A program made the translations under genes and the position numbers. A DNA stretch of 64,000 nt from Blastococcus sp. TF02-8 (GTDB lineage Bacteria > Actinomycetota > Actinomycetes > Mycobacteriales > Geodermatophilaceae). How positions within the stretch are numbered: position 1 is the first letter of the stretch; each line of letters opens with the position of its first letter. This document shows positions 25,976 through 34,322 of the stretch, piece after piece. The notes beneath the pieces were generated by a model. The model saw only the letters and a list, made by a program, of their open reading frames with translations. It was not told where the DNA came from and made no database searches. The stretch lies in the NCBI RefSeq assembly GCF_003319175.1, contig NZ_QOHK01000004.1, forward strand, positions 1 through 64,000. The letters are read 5' to 3'.

Positions 25976-26653
25976 TCACCGCCGCGCAGCCGGGTCGTTG
26001 TTGAAGTACACGAGCACGTCGCCGTCGCCGTAGGTCGCGACCAACCGGTCGGCCCACAGCTGCAGGGTCTCCGGGCGGTAGCGCCACTGCTCGTAGCCGT
26101 GGTGGAAGCGCAGGTAGCCCCAGTCGGCGGTGCGCCACAGCGGGGCCACCGGCTGCTCGTCGCGGTCGGCCCAACACAGCGCCGCCCCGTAGCGCTCCAG
26201 CAGCGCCCGGATCTCGTCGGTCCACCAGGACTCGTGCCGGGGCTCCACCGCGACCCGTGTGCCACCCGGGAACTGGGCCAGGCAGTCCCGCAGCAGGTCC
26301 GCGTCGGCCTTGAGGGTGGGCGGCAGCTGCAGCAGGATCGTGTCGAGCTTGGTGCCCAGACCGGCCGCGCGTTCCATCAGCCGCCCGACCGGCTCCTCGG
26401 GCTCGCGCAGCCGCTTGATGTGGGTGAGGAAGCGGCTGGCCTTGACCGCCCACCGGAAGTCCTCCGGCGTGCGGTCCTTCCACTTCTCGAAGGTCTGCAG
26501 TTCCGGCAGCCGGTAGAAGGCGTTGTTGCTCTCGACCGTCGCGAAGTGCTGGACGTAGTGCTCCAGCCACAGCCGCTGCGGGAGCTTCTGCGGGTAGAAG
26601 GCGCCGCGCCAGTCGCGGTACTGCCAGCCCGACGTCCCGATGATCACGGCCAT
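25976..26653 (-). CDS. DUF72 protein, apparently frameshifted near its 3' end
   Basis: A 225-residue TIM-barrel-like DUF72 protein. Family signatures are present: IIGTSGWQYRDWRGAFYPQ at the start, FATVESNNAFYRLP, AVKASRFLTHIK, AVEPRHESWW, and near the end the conserved VLVYFNND. After YFNND the frame reads PAARR and stops, whereas DUF72 proteins normally continue with a helix. The adjacent frame supplies exactly that: GCAAVIDAVLFAEAVRRAGGTPTR, running to 25872. One extra G in the GACCCGG run at about 25990 would give a normal 260-residue protein. Either the gene has a recent single-base deletion or the assembly has an error. The biochemical function of DUF72 is unknown. Confidence 0.8.
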   Translation of the reverse strand: MAVIIGTSGWQYRDWRGAFYPQKLPQRLWLEHYVQHFATVESNNAFYRLPELQTFEKWKDRTPEDFRWAVKASRFLTHIKRLREPEEPVGRLMERAAGLGTKLDTILLQLPPTLKADADLLRDCLAQFPGGTRVAVEPRHESWWTDEIRALLERYGAALCWADRDEQPVAPLWRTADWGYLRFHHGYEQWRYRPETLQLWADRLVATYGDGDVLVYFNNDPAARR

Positions 26654-26683
26654 GGGGGCCGCCTACCCGCTCGCACCGCGCGC

Positions 26684-26751
26684 CGATCATGAAGTTCGGG
26701 AAGGGAAACGCCGGGCGGACGCGGGGTGTTGCCTCCCGAACTTCATGATCG
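26684..26751. repeat. intergenic inverted repeat with 18-bp perfect arms
   Basis: Arms CGATCATGAAGTTCGGGA at 26684-26701 and its exact reverse complement at 26734-26751 are separated by 32 bp. It lies between the groEL and DUF72 genes, both on the minus strand, and is separate from the groEL terminator hairpin at 26781-26814. Perfect long arms with an unrelated spacer suggest a dispersed palindromic element and not a simple terminator. Confidence 0.8.
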
Positions 26752-26780
26752 CGCGGGGAGTGGGCCCCTGAGAACGCCGA

Positions 26781-26814
26781 CAGGGGCGGCCCCGCCGAAG
26801 CGGAACCGCCCCTG
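26781..26814 (-). terminator. groEL terminator hairpin
   Basis: Arms CAGGGGCGG (26781-26789) and CCGCCCCTG (26806-26814) form a 9-bp GC-rich stem, with a short inner stem in the loop. It lies about 75 bp beyond the groEL stop codon on the minus strand. Confidence 0.65.
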
Positions 26815-26887
26815 TGGTGAGGGCCTGGAACGGCCCCGTCCCGAGCCCCGCCCCGCGCTAGCGAGGGGTGGGGAGGACGGGGTCCTT

Positions 26888-28621
<1,734 letters not shown>

Positions 28622-28638
28622 TCACCGTTCCGACCTGA

Positions 28639-28665
28639 TTGGCACTCGGGAGTCCCGAGTGCCAG
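28639..28665 (-). promoter_or_regulatory. CIRCE operator 1 (HrcA binding site)
   Basis: The element reads TTGGCACTC, nine bases, then GAGTGCCAG. This matches the CIRCE consensus TTAGCACTC-N9-GAGTGCTAA, with the core GGCACTC/GAGTGCC fully symmetric. It lies about 120 bp upstream of the groEL start. HrcA binding to CIRCE represses chaperonin genes until heat shock. Confidence 0.9.
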
Positions 28666-28673
28666 AAACGAGT

Positions 28674-28700
28674 CTGGCACTCGACCAGGGCGAGTGCAAG
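28674..28700 (-). promoter_or_regulatory. CIRCE operator 2
   Basis: A second copy, CTGGCACTC, nine bases, then GAGTGCAAG, starts 8 bp after the first on the plus strand. The two sites share the invariant GCACTC-N9-GAGTGC core and differ at the outer bases, so they may bind HrcA with different affinities. Confidence 0.85.
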
Positions 28701-28738
28701 AACGGGGTCCGCAGACGGGGGAACCCGGACCGCATCCC

Positions 28739-29248
28739 TCAGCTCTTCATGGGCGCGGAGACGAGGTGCTGCACGCCCCCGAACACCAGCAACGGCCCCA
28801 GCAGGATCCAGCCGTAGGGGGTCAGCGCGAGGAGGACGAGGACCCACACCGTGATCTCGGGGGCCGAGACCGCGACGGCCAGGACCGTCCAGGCCAGGGG
28901 CGCCAGCCCCCAGCACGCGGTCGCCGTCATCCAGTAGACGACGGCGCGCGGACGCCGCACGCCCATCCGGCGGATCGCCGCGACCACACCGACGACCGCC
29001 ACGGCGAGGACGCCGACCAGCACCGTCGCCGAGGCGCCGGGGGACCCCCAGGCGCCCGAGCCGCTGTCGCGGACCCCCACGGCCTCCAATCCCTTGCCGA
29101 CCGCGACCGCGACGGCCAGCAACGCGGCGTGCACGACGAGGACGGCCGGCGCCCAGGCGCCGGGTGGGCCGTGCTCGCCACCCTCGGGGACGACGACGGC
29201 CCGGCCCCCACCGGGGGGACCGGGCCGTCCTGCGGATCCGTGCGACAC
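28739..29248 (-). CDS. hypothetical multi-pass membrane protein
   Basis: A 169-residue protein I cannot assign. After a Gly/Pro-rich N-terminus there are about four hydrophobic segments: VLVVHAALLAVAVAVG, ATVLVGVLAVAVVGVVAAI, a segment around ACWGLAPLAWTVLAVAV, and VWVLVLLALTPYGWILLGPL. The charged stretch RRMGVRRPRA lies on the cytoplasmic side by the positive-inside rule. The GTG at 29248 is chosen for its position near a GGCGG sequence; GTGs downstream are alternatives. It lies between groEL and cspA on the same strand. Confidence 0.6.
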   Translation of the reverse strand: MSHGSAGRPGPPGGGRAVVVPEGGEHGPPGAWAPAVLVVHAALLAVAVAVGKGLEAVGVRDSGSGAWGSPGASATVLVGVLAVAVVGVVAAIRRMGVRRPRAVVYWMTATACWGLAPLAWTVLAVAVSAPEITVWVLVLLALTPYGWILLGPLLVFGGVQHLVSAPMKS

Positions 29249-29277
29249 GTCCGTGCCGCCGTCTCCGGTCGTGGAGA

Positions 29278-29478
29278 TCAGGCGCTGCGGACGGCGTCGG
29301 CCTGCGGGCCCTTCGAGCCCTGGACGACCTCGAACTCCACCCGCTGGCCCTCGTCGAGGGACTTGTACCCGTCCATCTGGATGGCCGAGTAGTGGACGAA
29401 GACGTCCTGGCCGCCGTCGACGGCGATGAAGCCGAAGCCCTTCTCGGCGTTGAACCACTTCACGGTGCCCTGTGCCAC
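29278..29478 (-). CDS. CspA-type cold-shock protein
   Basis: A 66-residue single-domain cold-shock protein: [18 protein letters not shown] (RNP1 KGFGFI) and VFVHYSAI (RNP2), ending QADAVRSA. It binds single-stranded RNA and DNA and acts as an RNA chaperone at low temperature. Translation from GTG 29478 is set by the family N-terminus and a GGGAG ribosome-binding sequence. It has a long leader of at least 90 nt containing an 11-bp inverted repeat that can cover that ribosome-binding sequence (separate entry). Confidence 0.93.
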   Translation of the reverse strand: MAQGTVKWFNAEKGFGFIAVDGGQDVFVHYSAIQMDGYKSLDEGQRVEFEVVQGSKGPQADAVRSA

Positions 29479-29484
29479 GTGTGC

Positions 29485-29566
29485 TCCCACGTTCGTGCGT
29501 GCGGCCGCCGCATCGCTCGTGATGGGGCGGGGTCGTTGCTCTTCCGCCCGTCGAACACGAACGTGG
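29485..29566 (-). promoter_or_regulatory. structured cspA leader that can occlude the ribosome-binding site
   Basis: The sequence CCACGTTCGTG at 29487-29497 has its exact reverse complement at 29556-29566, with 58 nt between. In the mRNA (minus strand) the downstream arm CACGAACGTGG runs directly into the Shine-Dalgarno GGGAG. The helix can extend with U-G and U-A pairs into that motif. An mRNA structure that blocks or exposes the start site with temperature is well known for cold-shock mRNAs; its operation here is inferred from sequence alone. Confidence 0.55.
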
Positions 29567-29707
29567 AACTCGAACCGCCGCAGAAGGTACAGCAGAAAAG
29601 CGCTGGTGGAACCCACCACGCGCACGGCTCGTACCCGGATGCAGCGACACCGTGGTCGCCCGAACCGGGGAACGACGCTGACCCTACGCCGTCCCCCGGC
29701 GCGGCGT

Positions 29708-31009
29708 TCAGCCGATCAGGCCCGCCGAGCGCGCGGACTTCAGCGACGGCTCGACCCGGTGCGTCGGCCCGACGACGGGCTCCAGCGGGTCCAGGGTCTT
29801 GAGTCCCTCGCCGGTGTTGAGGACGACGGTCTCCTTCGCCGGGTCCAGCTGCCCACCCTCGACGAGCTTCCGCAGCACCGCGACCGTGACGCCGCCGGCG
29901 GTCTCGGCGAAGACGCCCGTGGTGCGGGCCAGGTCGCGGATCCCCTGCACGATCTCCTCGTCACCGACGCGGGCCACGGCACCGCCGGTGCGCCGGATGG
30001 CGTCCAGCGCGTACGGGCCGTCGGCGGGGTTGCCGATGTTGAGCGACTTGGCGATGCCCGTGGGCTTCACCGGCTTGACGACGTCCCAGCCGTTGTCGAA
30101 GGCGGTCGCGATCGGGTCGCAGCCGGCCGACTGGGCTCCGAAGATCGTCCACTCGGTGGCCTCGACGATCCCGGCGGCGGTCAGCTCGCGGAATGCCTTG
30201 TCCACCTTGGTCAGCAGCGAGCCCGAGGCCATGGGGATGACGACCTGGGCCGGGATGCGCCAGCCGAGCTGCTCGGCGATCTCGTAGCCCATCGTCTTCG
30301 AGCCCTCGGCGTAGTAGGGCCGGACGTTCTGGTTGACGAAGGCGGTGTCCTCGAACTCGTCGGTCTCGGCGAGTTCGCTGGTCAGCCGGTTGACGTCGTC
30401 GTAGGAGCCGTCGACGGCGACCAGCGTCTGGCCGTAGACCGCGGACTGCACGACCTTGCCCGGCTCCAGGTCGCTCGGGATGAAGACGACCGACGGCAGG
30501 CCGACGCGGGCGGCGTGCGCGGCCACCGAGTTGGCCAGGTTACCCGTGGAGGCGGCGGCGATCTTCTTGTATCCCAGGCCCTTCGCGGCGGTGGCGGCGA
30601 GGCTCACCACGCGGTCCTTGAAGGAGTGGGTGGGGTTGGCGGAGTCGTCCTTGACCCAGAGGCCGCCGGTGAGACCGAGCTCCTCGGCGAGCCGGTCGGC
30701 GCGGACCAGCGGCGTCATGCCCGGGTCCAGCGAGACGCGCGACGCCGGGTCCTGACCGACCGGGAGCAGGGCGACGTAGCGCCAGATGTTCTGCGGGCCG
30801 GCCTCGATCTGCTCGCGGGTGACGGCCTTCATGACCTCCGGGTCGTAGTCGACCTCCAGCGGCCCGAAGCACTCGGCACAGGCGTGCTCGGCGATCAGCC
30901 CGAAGGTGGCCCCGCAGTTGCGACAGATCAGCCCTCGGGCCGGACACGGGGGGACCGGTCCGCCGGCGCTGGAGTCGGCCTGGACGGATCCCGGAGCGGT
31001 CAGAGTCAT
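29708..31009 (-). CDS. thrC: threonine synthase
   Basis: A PLP enzyme converting O-phosphohomoserine to threonine, 433 residues. An N-terminal zinc-ribbon-like segment has CxxC pairs (C29, C32, C44, C47). The PLP lysine is K131 in NPTHSFKDR. The phosphate-binding loop is [10 protein letters not shown], and the second PLP-contact region is SGSLLTKV. The form with an N-terminal Cys cluster differs from the mycobacterial type and resembles the plant/archaeal-like class. It is a single-gene unit here, not linked to hom or thrB. A SAM-I riboswitch covers the leader, and its P1 helix includes part of the Shine-Dalgarno (separate entry). Confidence 0.94.
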   Translation of the reverse strand: MTLTAPGSVQADSSAGGPVPPCPARGLICRNCGATFGLIAEHACAECFGPLEVDYDPEVMKAVTREQIEAGPQNIWRYVALLPVGQDPASRVSLDPGMTPLVRADRLAEELGLTGGLWVKDDSANPTHSFKDRVVSLAATAAKGLGYKKIAAASTGNLANSVAAHAARVGLPSVVFIPSDLEPGKVVQSAVYGQTLVAVDGSYDDVNRLTSELAETDEFEDTAFVNQNVRPYYAEGSKTMGYEIAEQLGWRIPAQVVIPMASGSLLTKVDKAFRELTAAGIVEATEWTIFGAQSAGCDPIATAFDNGWDVVKPVKPTGIAKSLNIGNPADGPYALDAIRRTGGAVARVGDEEIVQGIRDLARTTGVFAETAGGVTVAVLRKLVEGGQLDPAKETVVLNTGEGLKTLDPLEPVVGPTHRVEPSLKSARSAGLIG

Positions 31010-31023
31010 GCGACGACTACCTC

Positions 31024-31146
31024 CTCATCTTCCCCGCGTCGGGCCGTCGAGCCGCGCAGGACGGAATTGGCACCTCCCGCTGCGCGAGCGCAGTCGGCGG
31101 TTGCCGGGGCTTCATCGGGCCGTGTCCCTCTGCCCCTCTGGATGAG
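31024..31146 (-). promoter_or_regulatory. SAM-I (S-box) riboswitch in the thrC leader
   Basis: On the minus strand the leader reads CUCAUC-CAGAGGGGCAGAGGGA, then GGCCCGAUGAA-GCCC-CGGCAACC, GGUGCCAAUUCC, and AAGAUGAG. These are the invariant blocks of the S-box aptamer: the internal-loop AGAGGGGCAGAGGGA, the kink-turn and P2 region, the CGGCAACC and GGUGC-AAUUCC junction, and the closing GAUGAG. P1 is formed by CUCAUC (31141-31146) and GAUGAG (31024-31029). The last bases of P1 are the first bases of the thrC ribosome-binding sequence GAGGAGG. There is no room for a separate terminator. Confidence 0.93.
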
Positions 31147-31205
31147 TGAACGGCTGCACTCTACCCAGTCGTGGGCCCTGACCGGCGGGCGGACAGGATG
31201 GCCTG

Positions 31206-32027
31206 GTGAGCGCGCGCGTCGTCTACACCGACCTCGACGGGACCATGGTCGGCCCGCGGGGCTCCTTCTGGCACACGGCGGGGCGGGAGCTGACCGACAG
31301 GCCGGCCGCGGCACTGCTGGACCTGCACCGGGCCGCTGTCGCGTTGGTGCTGGTCAGCGGCCGGACGTACGAGCAGGTGGTGGAGGCGGCGCGCATCTTC
31401 GCCGCCGACGGCGCGATCGCCGAGCTGGGCGCCACGATCGGCTGGGGTGCGGGGCGCACCCCGCACCGGCTGCGCGGCGAGCTGCCCGAGCGGTACGGCG
31501 ACCGGACGCCGATGGACGTGATGGCCGAGCTCGGCGTCGTGGAGGAGCTGATCGCGGCCCATGCCGGCCGGCTCGAGTGGCACGCACCCTGGCACACCAC
31601 CCACGACACCGACGCGCTGCTGCGCGGGCGGGTCGACCCGCTCGCCGTCGACGCCTGGCTGGCCGAGCAGGGTGCCGGCTGGCTGACGCTCAAGGACAAC
31701 GGGGCGATCCCGGCAGCCTCCTGGATGGGTCTCGACGCGGACGCCGCGCCGCCGCGGGTCTACCACCTGATGCCGCGCGGGATCTCCAAGGGCGCCGCGA
31801 TCGCCTGGGACCTGGAGCGGCGCGGGCTCTCCCCCGCGGACGCCGTCGCGATCGGCGACAGCGTGAGCGACCTGGACATGGCGCCCGCGGTCGGGCGGCT
31901 GTTCATCACCGCGAACGGCGCCGCGGTCGACGGGATGTCCGACGCGCTGGCCGCCGTCCCCAACGCGACCGTCACCGAGGGCGCGATGGGCGAGGGCTGG
32001 GCCCAGGCCGTCCGTGCCGCGCTCTAG
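31206..32027 (+). CDS. HAD-superfamily phosphatase (Cof/sucrose-phosphatase type)
   Basis: A 273-residue haloacid dehalogenase-fold phosphatase. Motif I is VVYTDLDGTMVG (nucleophile Asp, acid Asp), motif II LVSGRT, motif III Lys in PRGISKGAAI, and motif IV AIGDSVSDLDMAP. The large type-IIB cap between motifs II and III is typical of Cof, sucrose-6-phosphate and mannosyl-3-phosphoglycerate phosphatases. The sugar-phosphate substrate is not defined. The GTG start at 31206 opens directly before motif I. It is divergent from thrC across the riboswitch leader. Confidence 0.85.
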   Translation: MSARVVYTDLDGTMVGPRGSFWHTAGRELTDRPAAALLDLHRAAVALVLVSGRTYEQVVEAARIFAADGAIAELGATIGWGAGRTPHRLRGELPERYGDRTPMDVMAELGVVEELIAAHAGRLEWHAPWHTTHDTDALLRGRVDPLAVDAWLAEQGAGWLTLKDNGAIPAASWMGLDADAAPPRVYHLMPRGISKGAAIAWDLERRGLSPADAVAIGDSVSDLDMAPAVGRLFITANGAAVDGMSDALAAVPNATVTEGAMGEGWAQAVRAAL

Positions 32028-32054
32028 GGGCTTCCGCACCGACGCTCCTGCGGG

Positions 32055-32900
32055 TCACATCGGGCCTGCGCCCCCCTGTCCGTCGGTGCGCTCGGGATGC
32101 ACGGACCGGTCGTCGAGATCGGCACCCCTTGCCACCCGGCGGGAGTAGCGGCGCCCCAGGAACGGGAACCGCTCGATCCACCGCAGCGAGCCGGGATGGT
32201 GGACCACCCCTTCCGCCGTCCCGACGACCACGTCGACCAGCGCAGCGGCCGCTCGCTCCGGGGTGCTGAGACCAGGCGGACCGTCCAGCCAGGTGTCGCT
32301 GCCATGCAGCCGGCGCGTCTCCCGGGACGCGGGGCTGTCGACCGGTCCCAGCGCCAGCTCGACGACGCGCACGCCTCGGGGCCGCACCTCGAGCTGGAGG
32401 ACCTGCGTGGCGGCCGAGACAGCCGCCCGCGAGGCCGCGTAGTGGCCCAGATGCGGGAACGGGGACACCCGTGCCATGGATCCGACGTCGACCACGAGGC
32501 CGCGACCGCGGTCCACCATCCCCGGCACCACCGCGGCCAGCAGCGCCTTCGGCGACCAGAAGTTGACCTGGAACATGCGCCGGGCGCGCTCGTCGTCACC
32601 GACGACCCAGCTCAGTCCGTGCACCGTGGCGCCGGCGCCGTTGACCAGGACGTCGACCCGGCCGAAATGGTCCAGCACGGCATCGGCAGCACGGTCGGCC
32701 TCGCCCGGCGTCCCCAGGTCCGCGGGCACCACGAACGGCACCGCTCCCCCGGCTCGCCGGATGTCGGCCGCGACCCGGTCGAGCATCTCTTCCCGGCGAG
32801 CGACGAGGGCCAGGCGGGCACCTCGGGCGGCCAGCCCGCGCGCGGCTTCGGCGCCGATCGCACCGGACGCGCCGGTGAGCAGCACGACATCGTCGACCAT
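32055..32900 (-). CDS. SDR-family oxidoreductase
   Basis: A 281-residue short-chain dehydrogenase. The cofactor site is LLTGASGAIGAEAA (TGxxxGxG) at ~7-20. NGAG lies near 88, the catalytic Ser in DVGSMARVS, and the catalytic Tyr-x-x-x-Lys position reads HYAASRAA, so the usual Lys is replaced by Arg. That substitution is notable because the lysine normally lowers the tyrosine pKa. The C-terminal tail (SLRWIERFPFLGRRYSRR) resembles SDRs acting on lipids. The ATG at 32900 has a good upstream purine-rich site. It is divergent from a MarR regulator across an operator-bearing gap. Confidence 0.82.
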   Translation of the reverse strand: MVDDVVLLTGASGAIGAEAARGLAARGARLALVARREEMLDRVAADIRRAGGAVPFVVPADLGTPGEADRAADAVLDHFGRVDVLVNGAGATVHGLSWVVGDDERARRMFQVNFWSPKALLAAVVPGMVDRGRGLVVDVGSMARVSPFPHLGHYAASRAAVSAATQVLQLEVRPRGVRVVELALGPVDSPASRETRRLHGSDTWLDGPPGLSTPERAAAALVDVVVGTAEGVVHHPGSLRWIERFPFLGRRYSRRVARGADLDDRSVHPERTDGQGGAGPM

Positions 32901-32915
32901 GTGGTCTCCCCTATG

Positions 32916-32932
32916 GTTCAACCACGTTGAAC
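32916..32932. promoter_or_regulatory. palindromic operator, probable MarR site
   Basis: GTTCAAC at 32916-32922 and GTTGAAC at 32926-32932 are perfect 7-bp arms around CAC. The palindrome sits in the 53-bp gap between the divergent SDR and MarR starts. MarR-family repressors commonly bind such sites to control themselves and the divergent gene. Confidence 0.65.
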
Positions 32933-32953
32933 TGTAAGGATGGAGCGGTCGGC

Positions 32954-33466
32954 ATGTCAACGGAGTCGAAGGAACCCTGCGCGCTCAACGAGGACGAACT
33001 CGACCACTGCCTCGAGCGAACCCATCTCGTCTTCCGGGGCGTGGTGGACCAGGCCGACCGCCTGCTCGCGGAGCACGGGCTGGGCAGGGCGCACCAGCGC
33101 GTCCTCTGGGTGGTCGCCCGGCAGCCGAACCTGCCCATCGGCACGGTGTCCGGGTTCCTCGGCGTCAGCCTCCAAGCGCTGCACAAGACCATGCGGCAGC
33201 TCCGGGAGCGGGAGTTGGTGACCACCGCCGCGGATCCCGCGAACCGGCGCCTGCGCCTGGTGGCGCTGACCGAGGCCGGACGAACGCTGGAGGCCCGGCT
33301 CAGCGAGCCGCAGCGCGCGTCGTTCGCGGCCGTCGCGGCCCAGCTCGGGACGACGGCCATGGAGCAGTGGGGCCTGGTCATGGACACCCTCGCCGTCCAG
33401 CTGGGGGTCGGGAAGGGGGCGGGCGACGACGACGCCCCGACGGAGGCGGCTGCGGTCAGCTGGTGA
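32954..33466 (+). CDS. MarR-family transcriptional regulator
   Basis: A 170-residue winged-helix regulator. The recognition region is IGTVSGFLGVSLQALHKTMRQLRERELV, followed by the beta-wing DPANRRLRLVALTEAG (a MarR hallmark), with long dimerisation helices at both ends. It probably represses itself and the divergent SDR gene through the 17-bp palindrome between them. The ligand is unknown. The ATG at 32954 gives the usual length; an upstream in-frame start at 32927 would overlap the operator. Its last 11 bp overlap the convergent ABC permease gene. Confidence 0.87.
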   Translation: MSTESKEPCALNEDELDHCLERTHLVFRGVVDQADRLLAEHGLGRAHQRVLWVVARQPNLPIGTVSGFLGVSLQALHKTMRQLRERELVTTAADPANRRLRLVALTEAGRTLEARLSEPQRASFAAVAAQLGTTAMEQWGLVMDTLAVQLGVGKGAGDDDAPTEAAAVSW

Positions 33467-34322
33467 CGTCGCGGCGGGCGAAGTGCCGGAAGCCCAGCGC
33501 GGTGAAGATCGCGACGTAGACCAGTGCCTGGATCACGCCGCGGAACAGGTCACCGGAGTCCACCGGTGTCTGCAGCAGGTCGGTCCAGGCGAACTCCTGC
33601 GCCGTGGGGAACCAGTCGCGGATCGACCCCAGCTGCTCGACCTGGTCCAGGATCGCGAACACGACCATGGTGAAGACGGCGCCGCCGACCGCGGCCAGCG
33701 GCGCGTCGGTGATGGTGGAGAACCAGAACGCCAGCGCCCCCACGACCAGCAGGTGGACGGCGAGGTAGCCGAGCATCCCGGCCAGCCGCAGCATGCCGTC
33801 GCCCTGGTCGAGGGTGACGCCGACCGGCGTCTGGATGTCACCGAACCCGAAGGCGATCCCCCCGGCCACGACCGCGACGGCCGCCAGCGTCAGCAGCGCG
33901 GCCACCGACTGGACCAGCGCGGCGACCCACTTCTGCCGCAGCAGCCGCATCCGTGGCACCGGCGTGGCCAGCGCGTAGCGCAGCGACCCCCACTGGGCCT
34001 CGACGGCCACCGTGTCGCCGAAGAACAGCGAGTAGACGACGACCAGGAAGAACCCGGTGGTCGCGAAGAGCACGAACAAAGTGAAGTTCAGCCCGCTGGA
34101 GGTCGCGACGTCGACCAGGTTGATCCGGCTGTTCTCCTGGGCGTTCTCGCTCGCCCCCAGCTTCAGCGCGGCGATGAGCACCAGCGGCAGCGCCACCATG
34201 AGCGCGTAGACGCCGAGGGTCCGGCGGCGCTTGAACTGGCGGCGCAGCTCCACCGACAGCCGCAGCGTCCGATCCCGCCGGTAGCCCGCGACCGCCCCGG
34301 TCGCCTGCACGTGGTCGCTCAC
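33456..34322 (-). CDS. ABC transporter permease
   Basis: A 288-residue ABC-2-type permease with about six membrane helices. After a cytoplasmic start ending RRQFKRRRTLG there is LMVALPLVLIAALKLG, then a long extracytoplasmic loop (ENAQENSRINLVD), and helices including LFVLFATTGFFLVVVYSLFF and LLVVGALAFWFSTI. The GTG start overlaps the stop of the upstream hydrolase-ATPase fusion (GTGA), so the two are made together and almost certainly form one export complex. The substrate is unknown. Confidence 0.87.
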   Translation of the reverse strand: MSDHVQATGAVAGYRRDRTLRLSVELRRQFKRRRTLGVYALMVALPLVLIAALKLGASENAQENSRINLVDVATSSGLNFTLFVLFATTGFFLVVVYSLFFGDTVAVEAQWGSLRYALATPVPRMRLLRQKWVAALVQSVAALLTLAAVAVVAGGIAFGFGDIQTPVGVTLDQGDGMLRLAGMLGYLAVHLLVVGALAFWFSTITDAPLAAVGGAVFTMVVFAILDQVEQLGSIRDWFPTAQEFAWTDLLQTPVDSGDLFRGVIQALVYVAIFTALGFRHFARRDVTS

